NCBI RefSeq assembly: GCF_000016505.1 | Contig: NC_009706.1 | Coordinates: forward strand, 2,170,001 to 2,234,000 | DNA from: Clostridium kluyveri DSM 555 | GTDB lineage: Bacteria > Bacillota > Clostridia > Clostridiales > Clostridiaceae | Length of the DNA stretch: 64,000 nt | Reading direction: 5' to 3' | Shown: positions 20,310 through 30,727 of the stretch, piece after piece | Position numbering within the stretch: position 1 is the first letter of the stretch | Layout of the letters: each line of letters begins with the position of its first letter | Position numbers and translations under genes: made by a program | Notes under the pieces: generated by a model | Database searches by the model: none | What the model was told of the DNA's origin: nothing | What the model saw: the letters and a program-made list of their open reading frames with translations, nothing else

Positions 20310-22349
20310 TTAAAAAATAAATAGTCCAATATGGTAGGCAATAAAAGACATAATCAATGCCACAACTATATAATAGCCTACAATGCGCAGAGTCCATTTT
20401 ATGGAATGACTTTCCTGCTGAGTGGATGCAACAGCCATGATGCATGGTACGTTAAAGAAAAATGCATAAATAAAAGCAAGGGCTTCTGCCTTGGAAATAC
20501 CACTTATAAGAGCTCCTGCAAGACCTGATGTATTTACAGCTGCCTTACCTGATATGGAACCCCATATTCCTGCCACTGCACCAGAACTGTTGAATAAAGA
20601 AGCAAGTACACCAAGTGCTGCTTCCTTCCCCATAGCAGAAGCTATAAAAGCCATAAATGTCTGCCACCTTAGTCCAAACCACATAGTAACAGGTTCTATA
20701 AAAGTACCCACTTTATAAATAATACTATCTGTCACATTCCCATCTGGAGTATAGGACAAAGCCCAAAAGAAAACAGATACAAGAACAATAATTTTTAATG
20801 CACGTTTTAATACATCACTCATACGATTAAAAACAAATCGGAATAAATTTTTGTACTTGGGCTTGTGATAAGGCGGCAATTCCATAATTAGACCACTTCT
20901 ATCACTTTCCTTTATCAAAGATTTTCCAAATATTTTAGATGTAACAATCATGTGTAAAAGTGCCACTGCAAATAAGGATATAATGACAAAAACAGCACCT
21001 CCTCCAAAAAAAACGCTGCTCATAAGTCCTACAACTCCCCATGTAGCAGCACATGGAATTACCCAGGAAAGAGCCATTGTAATAACCCTTTGTCCCCAAG
21101 AATCTATTACCCTAGTTCCAGATACTCCTCCAATATTACATCCGAAACTTACCAAAAACGGCATAACGGCCTTACCCTGTAATCCCAATTTAGACATAGT
21201 ATTGTCAAAAACATAGGAGATACGTGCCATATAGCCAACTTCCTCTAGAAAGCCAAATACCAGACTTATACCAAATACAAAACTTACCATCATTAATGCA
21301 AAAGATATTGCTGTTATCACTCCATCACAAAGCAGGGAAATAATGACTGACGGCATTCCCATATAGAAAAGTCCCTTTGAAATAGGATCATAGAAAATAT
21401 TGGGGAAATATCCAAACAAACTCATAAAAGGCATGGCGATTGCCATAGAAAGGATAAGTCCTAAAATAATAATCCCTATGGCAAGAGGTTTTCCCCAAGT
21501 TTTACTCGTGGCAATTCTATCAAAAAAACCTATTTTAGGTTCCCTTGTTTTACCTTCACTTACATTATATTTAAGTAAATTTTCAATCCACCTGAATTTA
21601 CACTCTCCTGTTAACAAGCTGCCATTTTTAACTTGTTCCAATATTAAAGATATTCTACCCCAAGTGTCATCACTTACATAAGATTTTACTACGTTCACTG
21701 CCATAGAATCCTGTTCTACGAGCTTCGAGGCCAGCCAGGCGGAAGAATAGGTATCAATACCTTCCTCAGGCAGTAATTGAAGTATTTGTTTATACCTGTT
21801 CCCTATAGTTACAGTATATAAGTTTAAAATATCTTTTTCATCCAGCACCCCCTGAATTTCTTGTATTTTTTCCAATACTTTAAAAAAGTCATCATAACAT
21901 TTTTTATCTGCTGCTACAATGGGAACTACGGGAATACCCAACTCTTTGGATATAGCTGCACTATTGATGTTTTTTCCCTGCTGCTGAGCTATATCCATCA
22001 TATTTAAAAGCAAAACAACAGGAGTTTTTATACCTGCATAATCTGCCAGCATAAACAAACTTCGCTGAAGTTGAGAAGCATCTGCCAGAATACAAACCAA
22101 CTCTGCCTTTCCACTTGATATATACTCTCTGGTTACAATTTCTTCTTCAGAATTTGCAGATAGACTGTATGTACCGGGTAAATCTACAATAGTATACTTT
22201 TTATTATGGTAGGTAAAGTAGCCTTCTTTTTGTTCTACGGTTTTTCCTGGCCAATTTCCTACATGCTGATGTGAACCGGTAAGGGCATTGAACAAGGTTG
22301 ATTTTCCCGAATTTGGCTGTCCGAGCAGTGCAATAGTCGTGCTGCTCAT
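20310..22349 (-). CDS. feoB: Ferrous iron transport protein B
   Basis: FeoB is a membrane Fe(II) importer with an N-terminal GTPase, 679 residues. G-protein motifs are G1 GQPNSGKSTLFN at residue 9, G3 DLPGTYSL near 57 and G4 NMMD near 115. A helical spacer (residues 170-265) follows, then Gate motifs and about nine membrane segments from residue 290. The conserved core cysteine lies in SFGCNIGGVSGTR near 407, and a second Gate appears near NVPCIMAVAST. Its ATG overlaps the feoA stop as ATGA, so the two are translationally coupled. Confidence 0.96.
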   Translation of the reverse strand: MSSTTIALLGQPNSGKSTLFNALTGSHQHVGNWPGKTVEQKEGYFTYHNKKYTIVDLPGTYSLSANSEEEIVTREYISSGKAELVCILADASQLQRSLFMLADYAGIKTPVVLLLNMMDIAQQQGKNINSAAISKELGIPVVPIVAADKKCYDDFFKVLEKIQEIQGVLDEKDILNLYTVTIGNRYKQILQLLPEEGIDTYSSAWLASKLVEQDSMAVNVVKSYVSDDTWGRISLILEQVKNGSLLTGECKFRWIENLLKYNVSEGKTREPKIGFFDRIATSKTWGKPLAIGIIILGLILSMAIAMPFMSLFGYFPNIFYDPISKGLFYMGMPSVIISLLCDGVITAISFALMMVSFVFGISLVFGFLEEVGYMARISYVFDNTMSKLGLQGKAVMPFLVSFGCNIGGVSGTRVIDSWGQRVITMALSWVIPCAATWGVVGLMSSVFFGGGAVFVIISLFAVALLHMIVTSKIFGKSLIKESDRSGLIMELPPYHKPKYKNLFRFVFNRMSDVLKRALKIIVLVSVFFWALSYTPDGNVTDSIIYKVGTFIEPVTMWFGLRWQTFMAFIASAMGKEAALGVLASLFNSSGAVAGIWGSISGKAAVNTSGLAGALISGISKAEALAFIYAFFFNVPCIMAVASTQQESHSIKWTLRIVGYYIVVALIMSFIAYHIGLFIF

Positions 22350-22618
22350 TTTTCCATCACCTCCAACAGGATCTTTTCACATTCTTTACGATTAATGGCA
22401 ATCATAGTATCTCTGGCATGTACCAGTATTGGACGTTTATTTTCATTCTGAATCACATTAATGGCACTTCCTATGGTAAGTCCCATAGAAGTAATTCTGC
22501 TTAAAAATCGATTATCTCCGTGAACTGATACAATTCTTCCCTCATCCCCACTGTTTGCCATACTCAACTTTTTCAACAACAGTTGTTTTTCGGCAGTTAT
22601 ATTAGATTTTTTCATCAC
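22346..22618 (-). CDS. feoA: Ferrous iron transport protein A
   Basis: FeoA is a 90-residue SH3-like cytosolic partner of FeoB. The core reads MANSGDEGRIVSVHGDNRFL, then RITSMGLTIGSAINVIQ, and ends with ARDTMIAINRKECEKILL, a typical FeoA barrel. The N-terminal 15 residues are a basic extension. A GGGGGAT ribosome site precedes the ATG. It is the first gene of the feoABC transcript, 45 bases below a perfect 20-bp inverted repeat. Confidence 0.93.
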   Translation of the reverse strand: MMKKSNITAEKQLLLKKLSMANSGDEGRIVSVHGDNRFLSRITSMGLTIGSAINVIQNENKRPILVHARDTMIAINRKECEKILLEVMEK

Positions 22619-22662
22619 AATCCCCCTTCATGTTTCAATACTCAGAACAATTAAACTATAGA

Positions 22663-22706
22663 TATAATAGCAGTTAGTTAGAGCATTCTAACTAACTGCT
22701 ATTATA
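22663..22706. promoter_or_regulatory. Perfect 20-bp inverted repeat ahead of feoA
   Basis: Arms at 22663-22682 and 22687-22706 are exact complements around the loop GCAT. The centre reads TTAGTTAGA-GCAT-TCTAACTAA, which resembles the TTAGGTTAG/CTAACCTAA half-sites of DtxR/IdeR-type iron repressors. It has no T-run on either side, which argues against a plain terminator. It may be an operator for feoABC, or a hairpin limiting readthrough from the AraC gene. Confidence 0.6.
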
Positions 22707-22762
22707 CTACATAAAAAATACATTTTCCGCTCCAAAAAGCCCTCACTGCTCCAAAAGGCCAA

Positions 22763-23707
22763 TTATTTTTTTCGATATTCCAGGGGGGGCATTCCCATTA
22801 TTTTCTTAAAAGCTGCAGAAAATTTACCCGGATTTTCATAGCCCACCATCCCTGCAATCTGTGTAATAGGCAGGGGGGTATCCTTAATTATTTCCGCTGC
22901 TGTCTGCATCCTATACTCCCTGCAAAATGCATAAATGGTTTTTCCATATATGGCCTTAAAGCAATTTTTTAAACTGGTAAGACTTATTTGATGTTCTGCC
23001 GCCAATTCTTTCAATGTGATATGTCTATCCAATGATTTAATTAAATGCTGCCTTATATGTTTTACCTTTTGCACCTGTTCCATTGAAAAATAAGGCGATA
23101 TTTTAAAAGAAGGAGAAGGCAGGCTACTAAATATGAGTAACAGTTCCAATATCTTTAATCTCAAATACCCCAGCTGAATTTTAGGTTCCACTTTATAAAT
23201 CTCCTGAAATATATGTTCTATTTTTACAGGTGCTTTTAAAACCAAACAACCATTCTTAGGACATAATTTATCCCTTAGTTCATATAGATTTATGGAAACT
23301 CCCTCTATTATATTAGAAAGCATATCCCGAACCATTTTTATATCAATTAAAATTGATACTCCTTCATAAATGCCAAGAGGAAAGCTGGAATAACAAACCT
23401 GATTTTCCAGCATATTTATGGCCATATCTCCTTCCCCCAGATATGCAAAAGAACTTCCCTTGAATTCACATTCAAAACGTCCCCTCCGGCAGTGATTAAT
23501 CTCAATAACATCTGCCAAAGATTCCGCCATATGAACACAGGTAAATGAACTAAAATTATTATAGACAAGTTCCACTCCAGTAAATAGCTTGAAAGCTGTC
23601 ATGGTTCCCTGACCTTTTCCATAATCCATGTGATATATGGTTTTTGCTCCTTTTCGTTCCTTTATTTGTACACTCTGGCCATAGAGATCCCTTTCTCTCA
23701 GCGTCAC
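22763..23707 (-). CDS. AraC-family transcriptional regulator
   Basis: This protein has an N-terminal sensing part and a C-terminal double helix-turn-helix (about residues 215-314). That part contains ITLKELAAEHQISLTSLKNC and the family signature near ITQIAGMVGYENPGKFSAAF. It resembles regulators of siderophore and iron genes. The start is uncertain: an ATG at 23725 has no ribosome site and an ATG at 23713 is too close to one. The GTG at 23707 has GGAGGAGG seven bases upstream and is my choice. It lies directly upstream of feoABC on the same strand, so control of iron uptake is plausible. It begins 48 bases after leuB. Confidence 0.85.
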   Translation of the reverse strand: MTLRERDLYGQSVQIKERKGAKTIYHMDYGKGQGTMTAFKLFTGVELVYNNFSSFTCVHMAESLADVIEINHCRRGRFECEFKGSSFAYLGEGDMAINMLENQVCYSSFPLGIYEGVSILIDIKMVRDMLSNIIEGVSINLYELRDKLCPKNGCLVLKAPVKIEHIFQEIYKVEPKIQLGYLRLKILELLLIFSSLPSPSFKISPYFSMEQVQKVKHIRQHLIKSLDRHITLKELAAEHQISLTSLKNCFKAIYGKTIYAFCREYRMQTAAEIIKDTPLPITQIAGMVGYENPGKFSAAFKKIMGMPPLEYRKK

Positions 23708-23754
23708 CTCCATACCTCCTCCCATTTGTTTTTAAATAACAAAACTCATGCAAT

Positions 23755-24819
23755 TTACATATTTTTAATTATCAGCTCTCCCATTTCCTCTGTTCCTACA
23801 ATTTTTGAACCTTCTGTGGCAATATCCAAAGTTCTATACCCTTCTTTTAAAACTTTTGATATGGAATTTTCTATATTATGTGAAATCTCATCCATATTAA
23901 AACTATATTTAAACATCATAGATATGCTCATAAGAGTACCAATAGGATTAGCTTTATTCTGCCCTGCAATATCCGGTGCAGAGCCGTGTATAGGTTCATA
24001 TAGTCCAAAAGAATCCTCCCGTACACTGGCAGAAGGCAGCATTCCGAGGGAACCCGTCAGCATTGAGGCTTCATCACTTAAAATATCTCCAAACATATTT
24101 TCTGTTAAAATTACATCAAACTGCCCCGGATTTTTAATAAGCTGCATGGCAGCATTATCTACATACATGTAATTAAGCTCCACATCATCATACTCTTTTG
24201 CAATTTCAGCTACAACTTCCCTCCACAGTTTAGAGCTTTCAAGTACATTGGCTTTATCTATCAAGGTGAGTTTCTTATTTCTCTTTCTAGCAATTTCAAA
24301 AGATCTTCTGGCAATTCTATCTATTTCAAATGTGGAATAGCTTATAGTATCCCAGGCTTTTTGTCCCCCTTCTACATTTATCCTGTCTTTTTCTCCAAAA
24401 TATGCTCCTCCGGTTAACTCTCTCACTATCATTATATCAAGTCCTTCTCCAAGCACTTCAGGTTTTAAATTTGAAGCAGATTTAAGCTCTGGAAACAATA
24501 TGGCAGGTCTTAAATTGGCAAATACCCCAAGGGCTTTTCTTATGCCCAGAAGTCCCGCTTCAGGCCTTAAATTTCCGGGCAGTTTATCCCATTTAGGTCC
24601 TCCTACCGCTCCTAGAAGTACTGCATCACTGCTCTTGCAAATCTTTATAGTCTCCTCTGGAAGAGGTGTTCCTTTTTCATCTATGGCACTTCCTCCTAGC
24701 AGTACCTCTTCATATTCAAAATCAAATTTATATTTATGTGCTGCAGCCTTTAAAACTTTTTTTCCCTGTGCAATTATTTCCTTCCCAACTCCATCTCCTG
24801 GTATAATAGCTATTTTCAC
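23755..24819 (-). CDS. leuB: 3-isopropylmalate dehydrogenase
   Basis: LeuB oxidatively decarboxylates 3-isopropylmalate in leucine synthesis. It has 354 residues with the family landmarks: GDGVGKEI at residue 8, [13 protein letters not shown] near 68, [11 protein letters not shown] near 134, [13 protein letters not shown] near 187 and the metal/NAD region [20 protein letters not shown] near 239, followed by [20 protein letters not shown]. The ATG overlaps the leuD stop by 4 bases (ATGA). It is the last gene of leuACDB. Confidence 0.97.
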   Translation of the reverse strand: MKIAIIPGDGVGKEIIAQGKKVLKAAAHKYKFDFEYEEVLLGGSAIDEKGTPLPEETIKICKSSDAVLLGAVGGPKWDKLPGNLRPEAGLLGIRKALGVFANLRPAILFPELKSASNLKPEVLGEGLDIMIVRELTGGAYFGEKDRINVEGGQKAWDTISYSTFEIDRIARRSFEIARKRNKKLTLIDKANVLESSKLWREVVAEIAKEYDDVELNYMYVDNAAMQLIKNPGQFDVILTENMFGDILSDEASMLTGSLGMLPSASVREDSFGLYEPIHGSAPDIAGQNKANPIGTLMSISMMFKYSFNMDEISHNIENSISKVLKEGYRTLDIATEGSKIVGTEEMGELIIKNM

Positions 24820-25310
24820 TTACTTTCCACCTCCTTTTTTATATAGTTTATAAGTCCTTGAGATTCTATTATTTTCTGCATAAACTCTGGAAAGGGTGCT
24901 GCTTTATAAGTTTTATTTTTAGTTATATTGGTGATTGCCCCTGAATTTACATCAATAGATATCTCATCATTTTCTTCTATATCCCTTGCAGCTTCTCTGC
25001 ATTCCATTATGGGAAGTCCAATATTTATAGAATTTCTAAAAAATATTCTGGCAAAGGTTTCTGCTATTACACAGCTGATTCCCGATGCCTTAATAGCTAT
25101 AGGTGCGTGTTCTCTTGAGGATCCACATCCAAAATTTTTACCTGCTATAATTATGTCTCCTTTATTTATCTTCTTTGAAAAGTCCTTATCCAAATCCTCC
25201 ATACAGTGAGAAGCAAGTTCCTTTTCATCACTGGTATTTAAATATCTAGCCGGAATTATAACATCTGTATCAATATTGTCTCCATATTTAATAGTTTTTC
25301 CCTTTATCAT
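24816..25310 (-). CDS. leuD: 3-isopropylmalate dehydratase small subunit
   Basis: This 164-residue swivel-domain subunit of isopropylmalate isomerase has [17 protein letters not shown] at residue 9 and [20 protein letters not shown] near 56, the substrate-loop signature of the short archaeal/clostridial LeuD type. [14 protein letters not shown] follows near 90. One base separates it from the leuC stop and it overlaps leuB by 4 bases. Confidence 0.96.
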   Translation of the reverse strand: MIKGKTIKYGDNIDTDVIIPARYLNTSDEKELASHCMEDLDKDFSKKINKGDIIIAGKNFGCGSSREHAPIAIKASGISCVIAETFARIFFRNSINIGLPIMECREAARDIEENDEISIDVNSGAITNITKNKTYKAAPFPEFMQKIIESQGLINYIKKEVESK

Positions 25311-25311
25311 T

Positions 25312-26574
25312 TTATACTACCTCCTCTGGTGATGAAATTTTTCCTGTTACAGCAGAAGCCGCTGCTACTGCCGGACTGGCCAGATAAACTTCACTTTCTA
25401 CGTGTCCCATTCTACCTGTAAAATTCCTGTTTGTGGTGGCTACAGCCCTTTCTCCTTTTGCAAGTATACCCATGTGTCCTCCGAGGCAGGGACCGCATGT
25501 AGGTGTGCTTACCACTGCTCCCGATTCTATAAATATTTCCAAGAGTCCCTCTTTCATGGCTTGAAGGTATATGCTCTGAGTTGCAGGAAATATAATAGTT
25601 CTTACATTGGAATTTACTTTTCTGCCTTTCAGCACTTTAGCTGCCACCCTTAAGTCTCCTATTCTGCCATTAGTACAGGAGCCTATGACTACTTGATCTA
25701 TTTTTATCTCTCCCACCTCATCAATAGTTCTGGTATTTTCAGGTATATGAGGGAATGCCACTGTAGGAGGAATTTTTGACAAATCTATTTCTATTGTTTT
25801 AACATATTCTGCATCTTCATCTGCTTCATATACAGTATAACTTCTATTTGAATGCTCTTTTACATATTCTATAGTTTTTTCATCTACTGGAAAAATTCCA
25901 TTTTTAGCTCCTGCTTCAATAGCCATATTAGCTATGGTGAATCTGTCATCCATAGATAATTCTCCTACCCCTTCTCCTGTAAATTCCATGGAATTATAAA
26001 GAGCTCCATCCACTCCTATCATTCCAATAATATGGAGAATAATATCTTTTCCACTTACCCAGGGGCTTAATTTACCATTTAGTACAAATTTTATAGCTTC
26101 TGGCACTTTAAACCATGCTTCTCCTGTGGCCATTCCTGCAGCCATATCTGTGCTTCCAACGCCTGTGGAAAAAGCTCCCAGTGCACCATAAGTGCAGGTA
26201 TGGGAGTCTGCACCTATTATTACATCTCCACATACCGCCAATCCTTTTTCTGGAATAAGGGCGTGTTCAATTCCCATTTGACCTATTTCAAAATAATTTT
26301 TAATATCTTTGTCCTTTGCAAATTCCCTTACACATTTGCACTGCTCTGCTGATTTTATATCCTTATTAGGAGTAAAGTGATCTGGAACAATTGCAACCTT
26401 TTCCTTGTGAAAAACTTTATTGCTTCCAATTTTGTTAAATTCATTTATAGCTACCGGGGTAGTTATATCATTTCCAAGTACTAAATCCAATTTTACTTTT
26501 ATTAATTCTCCCGATTTTACACTATCCAGCCCTGCATGGGAAGCTAGTATTTTTTGCGTCATGGTCATTGCCAC
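25312..26574 (-). CDS. leuC: 3-isopropylmalate dehydratase large subunit
   Basis: This aconitase-like [4Fe-4S] subunit is about 420 residues. The cluster ligands are Cys in [14 protein letters not shown] near residue 295 and the two in [13 protein letters not shown] near 357. [20 protein letters not shown] near 130 is the active-site strand. The start is best placed at a GTG at 26574 (AGGAG eight bases upstream, reading on to [14 protein letters not shown]). The longer TTG frame to 26592 has the ribosome site inside the coding part. It pairs with LeuD downstream. Confidence 0.96.
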   Translation of the reverse strand: MAMTMTQKILASHAGLDSVKSGELIKVKLDLVLGNDITTPVAINEFNKIGSNKVFHKEKVAIVPDHFTPNKDIKSAEQCKCVREFAKDKDIKNYFEIGQMGIEHALIPEKGLAVCGDVIIGADSHTCTYGALGAFSTGVGSTDMAAGMATGEAWFKVPEAIKFVLNGKLSPWVSGKDIILHIIGMIGVDGALYNSMEFTGEGVGELSMDDRFTIANMAIEAGAKNGIFPVDEKTIEYVKEHSNRSYTVYEADEDAEYVKTIEIDLSKIPPTVAFPHIPENTRTIDEVGEIKIDQVVIGSCTNGRIGDLRVAAKVLKGRKVNSNVRTIIFPATQSIYLQAMKEGLLEIFIESGAVVSTPTCGPCLGGHMGILAKGERAVATTNRNFTGRMGHVESEVYLASPAVAAASAVTGKISSPEEVV

Positions 26575-26620
26575 ATAAATCACTCCTATCAAAATTTTAT
26601 ATTAATTTATATAATATCTA

Positions 26621-28165
26621 CTAATTAGCTGAAATTTTTTGTAAATCCTTTGAATAGGTTTCATAATACAATTTATTTACAGCATTTATAAAAGCTATAC
26701 CGCTGGCCTCTACAATATCTGTACTTATACCTTTTGCTGAAAATATTTTCCCTTCCTTTTCAATTCTTACAGTTACTTCTCCCATTGCATCTTTCCCACT
26801 TCCTACAGCTTTTATAAAATAGTCATTTAAAGTAACGTCTATGCCAGTGGCTTTTTCAATAGCTTTAAATGTAGCATCCACGGGTCCGTCTCCACAGGAA
26901 GCTTCGCTTAATTTTTTTCCGTTACATTCAATCTCCACAGTAGAAGTAGACACTACAGTGTTTCCTGTAAAAACTTGATAGTACTTTAATTTAAATACTT
27001 CTGGGACATGAAATATTTCATTCTTCACAAGACTTTCTATATCCTCATCTGATATATGCTTTTTCTTATCTGCCAGTTCTTTGAATTTTTTAAAAATTTC
27101 ATCTGTTTTTTCTACACTTAAATCTTTATATCCCATTTCATGTAAATGCTCTACAAAAGCATGTCTTCCAGAATGTTTGCCTAAAACTATAAAATTTTTC
27201 TTAAGTCCTACGGATTCTGGTGTCATAATTTCATAGGTTTCTCTGCAGTTTAACACCCCATGTTGGTGTATACCGGATTCATGAGCAAAAGCATTGGCTC
27301 CCACTATTGCCTTGTTTCCTTGAACCTGCATACCTGTCACATGGCTTACTATACTGCTGGTTTTAGTTATCTCCTCTGTTACAATATCCGTATGACAATT
27401 GAAACTATCTGCTCTTGTACTGATTGCCATTACAATTTCTTCAAGGGCTGCATTTCCTGCCCTCTCTCCCAGTCCATTTATGGCACATTCAACTTGCTCT
27501 GCACCACTTTCAATAGCTGCCAGAGAATTTGCCACAGCCAGGCCCAAATCATTATGACAGTGTACACTTATAATTGCATCTTCAATATTTTTTACATTTT
27601 CTTTAATTCCTCTAATAAATGCACCATACTCCACGGGAGTAGTATACCCTACCGTATCTGGTATATTTACCACATCTGCACCTGCTTCTATAACAGCCTC
27701 TAAAACTTTATATAAAAACTCTGGTCTTGTTCTTGTAGCATCTTCTGGTGAAAATTCTATGCTGGGACACAACCCCTTAGCATATCTTACCATATCTGCT
27801 GCCCTTTTTAAAACTTCTTCTGGTTTCATTTTCAACTTATGCTCCATGTGAATATCTGATGTGGCAAGAAAAATATGAATTCTTGGTTTTAAGGAACCTT
27901 TAAGAGCTTCCCAGGCACAGTCTATATCTTCCTTTGAAGCTCTCGCAAGTCCCACTATGACGGGTCCCTGTATACTTTCGGCAATAGCTTTAACTGCCTC
28001 AAAATCTCCATGGGAAGCTTTAGGAAATCCAGCTTCTATAACGTCTACAGACAATTTTTGAAGTTGTTTTGCAATAGTAATTTTATCATTTATATTAAGG
28101 CTCACCTTAGGTGTCTGCTCTCCATCCCTCAACGTAGTATCAAATATATATATTTTCTTTGTCAT
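26621..28165 (-). CDS. leuA: 2-isopropylmalate synthase
   Basis: LeuA catalyses the committed step of leucine synthesis (2-ketoisovalerate plus acetyl-CoA). It has 514 residues. The TIM barrel starts with [17 protein letters not shown]; metal ligands lie in [20 protein letters not shown] near residue 200 and [17 protein letters not shown] near 230. [11 protein letters not shown] near 292 marks the linker. The C-terminal regulatory domain (about 390-510) is complete, so leucine feedback is expected. It is the first gene of leuACDB, behind two T-boxes. Confidence 0.96.
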   Translation of the reverse strand: MTKKIYIFDTTLRDGEQTPKVSLNINDKITIAKQLQKLSVDVIEAGFPKASHGDFEAVKAIAESIQGPVIVGLARASKEDIDCAWEALKGSLKPRIHIFLATSDIHMEHKLKMKPEEVLKRAADMVRYAKGLCPSIEFSPEDATRTRPEFLYKVLEAVIEAGADVVNIPDTVGYTTPVEYGAFIRGIKENVKNIEDAIISVHCHNDLGLAVANSLAAIESGAEQVECAINGLGERAGNAALEEIVMAISTRADSFNCHTDIVTEEITKTSSIVSHVTGMQVQGNKAIVGANAFAHESGIHQHGVLNCRETYEIMTPESVGLKKNFIVLGKHSGRHAFVEHLHEMGYKDLSVEKTDEIFKKFKELADKKKHISDEDIESLVKNEIFHVPEVFKLKYYQVFTGNTVVSTSTVEIECNGKKLSEASCGDGPVDATFKAIEKATGIDVTLNDYFIKAVGSGKDAMGEVTVRIEKEGKIFSAKGISTDIVEASGIAFINAVNKLYYETYSKDLQKISAN

Positions 28166-28194
28166 AAAAATTCCTCCTTTTTATAATTCAAAAT

Positions 28195-28400
28195 ATAAAA
28201 AACAGACTTCTCCATGGGGCGAGAAGTCTGTCGCGGTGCCACCCAAATTTTTTCTCAATCAAATAACGGCGTAAACCGATAGAGCCTACTAAAATTTCAG
28301 CTTATAACTCCAGGGCGAGTTCAACCTGCATGATTTATGGGTTTTCACCTATTCCCACTCTCTTTTAAATCCATTGACATGTTTACTATTCCCTATCATA
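28195..28400 (-). promoter_or_regulatory. Leucine T-box leader, gene-proximal copy
   Basis: On the minus strand the AGTA stem I element is at the 5' side, then GAACTC, giving specifier CUC (leucine). The T-box GGGTGGCACCGCG lies at 28232-28244. A perfect terminator stem ACAGACTTCTC / GAGAAGTCTGT (28202-28231) with a T-run (28195-28201) follows. It regulates leuA by uncharged tRNA-Leu. Confidence 0.93.
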
Positions 28401-28404
28401 GTTT

Positions 28405-28455
28405 TTACAATGCACGGTTTACAATGCACAATGCACAGTTCACGATGCACAACTT
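28405..28455. repeat. Copies of dispersed repeat between the two T-boxes
   Basis: Three short tandem relatives (CAATGCACGG, CAATGCACAATGCACAGTTC, ACGATGCACAA) of the GTGAATTGTGAACTG-type repeat lie exactly between the two T-box leaders. Confidence 0.6.
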
Positions 28456-28477
28456 ATAGATCTTTTCTTTTTAAATA

Positions 28478-28701
28478 TAAAAACAGACCTCTCATGGGGC
28501 GAGAAGTCTGTCGCGGTACCACCCAAATTTTTTCTTAATTAAATAACGACAATACTGCCGGCACAGCCTACTAAAATTTCAGCCTGCAACTCCAGAGCGA
28601 GTTCAATGTGTACTATCTATGGGTTCCCACCTTTCCCCAATCTCTTTAAGATATAAACACACCTACTGTTCTCCATCTTAGTTTTTATAATCATCTATAT
28701 A
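28478..28701 (-). promoter_or_regulatory. Leucine T-box leader, promoter-proximal copy
   Basis: It has the same architecture as the downstream copy: AGTA element, GAACTC specifier region (CUC, leucine), T-box GGGTGGTACCGCG at 28511-28523, and terminator ACAGACTTCTC / GAGAGGTCTGT (28483-28511) with a T-run. No promoter is seen between the copies, so one transcript would carry both in series. Confidence 0.93.
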
Positions 28702-28707
28702 TCTGTC

Positions 28708-28736
28708 AGTATATTATAAATTAAATTTGCTGTCAA
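28708..28736 (-). promoter_or_regulatory. Promoter of the leuACDB operon
   Basis: TTGACA (complement of 28731-28736), a 17-base spacer and TATACT (complement of 28708-28713) sit just upstream of the first T-box. Confidence 0.88.
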
Positions 28737-28752
28737 TAGATAAATAACTTTT

Positions 28753-30534
28753 CTATAACAAAAACTTATTTACTTTTTCTTTCAATTCTCCGGAAACCTG
28801 TTCCAAATCCACTGTAAGCTTTTTTACATCTTCCATTCTCTCTCTTACCTCAAGGGTAGAAGCTGTTATTTCCTCTGAAGATGCTGCTATTTCCTGTGTA
28901 ACTGAAAGTATGGAGTCCATAGAAGAACTAACTACATCCTTATTTTCATAAACTTCCTCTATCTGGGCCACATTTTTTTCAATTACCTTTGGCATATTTT
29001 CCATAAAGTCAATTACCTTGCCTAATGTCTGTTTTGTTTCATTTATAGTATCAACCTGAGATTCTATCACTTTACTTGAAGTTTCCACGCTTCCTGCAGA
29101 AACATTAACCGTATCTATAAGTTCCTTTATGAGTACGTTAATTTGTTTCACAGATTCAAAAGTTTCATCTGACAGTTCTTTAATCTGTTCTGCCACCACT
29201 GCAAACCCCCGCCCGGCTTCTCCGGCTCTGGCAGATTCTATGGATGCATTTAAAGAAAGCAGATTTATTTCATTTGAAATTCCTTCTATAGTTTCTACTA
29301 TGCTTACTATGTCATTGGATTTGTTCAATAATTTTTTTATATTACTGTTGGTTTCTTTGGAAGCTTCTATATTCTCTTTATTTTTATTTTCAAGTTCATT
29401 AAGTATGTTTATAATATTTGAATTTAACTGACTGGCCTTAAATACATCTTCTTTCATAGTAATACTGTTTTCTTTCACCATATTTATATTTTCTGACAAA
29501 ATGCTCATGCTTTCAATACTATTTTGCATGTCTTTTGCGGAATCACTTACAGCTGAAGATACTTGTTCCATTGCGTCTTTTATACTACTTGAATTTTCAG
29601 AAGTAACCTCAGTAAAGGAACCTATGTTGACTACTTTTTCATCTATTACAGATGAGGTATTTTTTATCTTTATAAGAACATTTTTTATCTCATCTATCAT
29701 TTCATTAAATATTTGTGCTATAATTCCTATTTCATCTTTATTCTTTATATTTACTTTTACAGACATATTACCTTTAGATGCCATTTTCATAGAATTTATT
29801 ATTTCACCTAAAGGTCTTACCTTGTTTTTCATAAGGACGCCTATAAATAGCACAGAAATTAATATTATAATTGCAGATATTGTAACTATGATTATTAAAA
29901 TTTTATATAGAGGTTTATAAAAATCTTCATCATAACATCCTACATTTATGTACCAGTCCCAAGGTTCAAAATAAGCTACAGCATTTATTTTAGGTCTTTC
30001 TCGGGTTTCTCCCGGATTTTTCCAGTTAAAGTGTACTATTCCTCCACTTTTAGGATTCTTAGCTTCATCCATTATAAGCTGTACCAAACTGTTTCCATCT
30101 GAATCTTTAATACTTGATATATCCTCTCCCTCCTTGTAAGGGTGCATCATCTCAACTCCCTTACTATTAACAGCATACATATAGGCTTCTATATTTAATT
30201 CTAAATTTGAATTAAGTCCCCTTGTTTTTCCATCAGACTGCTTGGGATTTAACATTTTACTTTTAAATACCTCTTGAGCTTCATTCCGTGTAAGCTTTCC
30301 TTTTTGAACCTGTTCTTCAAGCGCCTCCATCATTACAATACCCATTTGAATTCTATTTTTTATAGCAGTTTCTCCTAATTTTGTAAGTTCATTTTTAGTA
30401 TTATAAAAACATACAGAGCCTATTATAATTATAGAGATTACAATTATACCTAAAAACCATAAATAAGAACTAAAAAAACTCCGGCTTAATTTGTCGTTTT
30501 TTAGTTCATGCCCTTTAGATCTTTTTTCTTTCAT
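28753..30534 (-). CDS. Methyl-accepting chemotaxis protein with Cache domain
   Basis: This transmembrane receptor is about 593 residues. One membrane span lies near residues 23-45 and a second near 210-232. Between them is a Cache-type extracellular domain with [20 protein letters not shown] and [13 protein letters not shown], typical of small-molecule sensing. HAMP follows at about 235-290. The methyl-accepting signalling hairpin reads [20 protein letters not shown] then [16 protein letters not shown] near 420-450. I start it at the ATG at 30534, with AAGGGGTAG upstream; an earlier in-frame TTG lies next to that site. The ligand is unknown. It is divergent in function from its neighbours and probably monocistronic. 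Confidence 0.93.
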   Translation of the reverse strand: MKEKRSKGHELKNDKLSRSFFSSYLWFLGIIVISIIIIGSVCFYNTKNELTKLGETAIKNRIQMGIVMMEALEEQVQKGKLTRNEAQEVFKSKMLNPKQSDGKTRGLNSNLELNIEAYMYAVNSKGVEMMHPYKEGEDISSIKDSDGNSLVQLIMDEAKNPKSGGIVHFNWKNPGETRERPKINAVAYFEPWDWYINVGCYDEDFYKPLYKILIIIVTISAIIILISVLFIGVLMKNKVRPLGEIINSMKMASKGNMSVKVNIKNKDEIGIIAQIFNEMIDEIKNVLIKIKNTSSVIDEKVVNIGSFTEVTSENSSSIKDAMEQVSSAVSDSAKDMQNSIESMSILSENINMVKENSITMKEDVFKASQLNSNIINILNELENKNKENIEASKETNSNIKKLLNKSNDIVSIVETIEGISNEINLLSLNASIESARAGEAGRGFAVVAEQIKELSDETFESVKQINVLIKELIDTVNVSAGSVETSSKVIESQVDTINETKQTLGKVIDFMENMPKVIEKNVAQIEEVYENKDVVSSSMDSILSVTQEIAASSEEITASTLEVRERMEDVKKLTVDLEQVSGELKEKVNKFLL

Positions 30535-30633
30535 AAGCAACTACCCCTTCCCCAATACAAATACACATTAATTACAAATTGATTTACTACATTACCTTAT
30601 TATACCGTATACTTGTGTATAATCACAATATAA

Positions 30634-30678
30634 TGTTATAAACCCCTCCATATATTCCTGTATGAGGGGTTTATAACA
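30634..30678. terminator. Hairpin between the NIF3-insert-like gene and the chemoreceptor gene
   Basis: Perfect 15-bp arms (TGTTATAAACCCCTC at 30634-30648, complement at 30664-30678) lie after the stop at 30728 of the upstream minus-strand gene. There is no clean T-run on the minus side (ATTATATTG). Confidence 0.6.
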
Positions 30679-30727
30679 AAAAATTTCCTTGCATTTTTAA
30701 CCATTTCATTTTAAAATTTTCAAGCTT

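Noticed and set aside
22663-22706. Palindrome ahead of feoA as a classical Fur box
   Set aside because: It does not match GATAATGATAATCATTATC; it is closer to DtxR-type half-sites.
28405-28455. Possible CRISPR-like short repeats between the T-boxes
   Set aside because: Units are about 10-20 bases with no spacers of constant length, no leader and no cas genes; they belong to the dispersed intergenic repeat.
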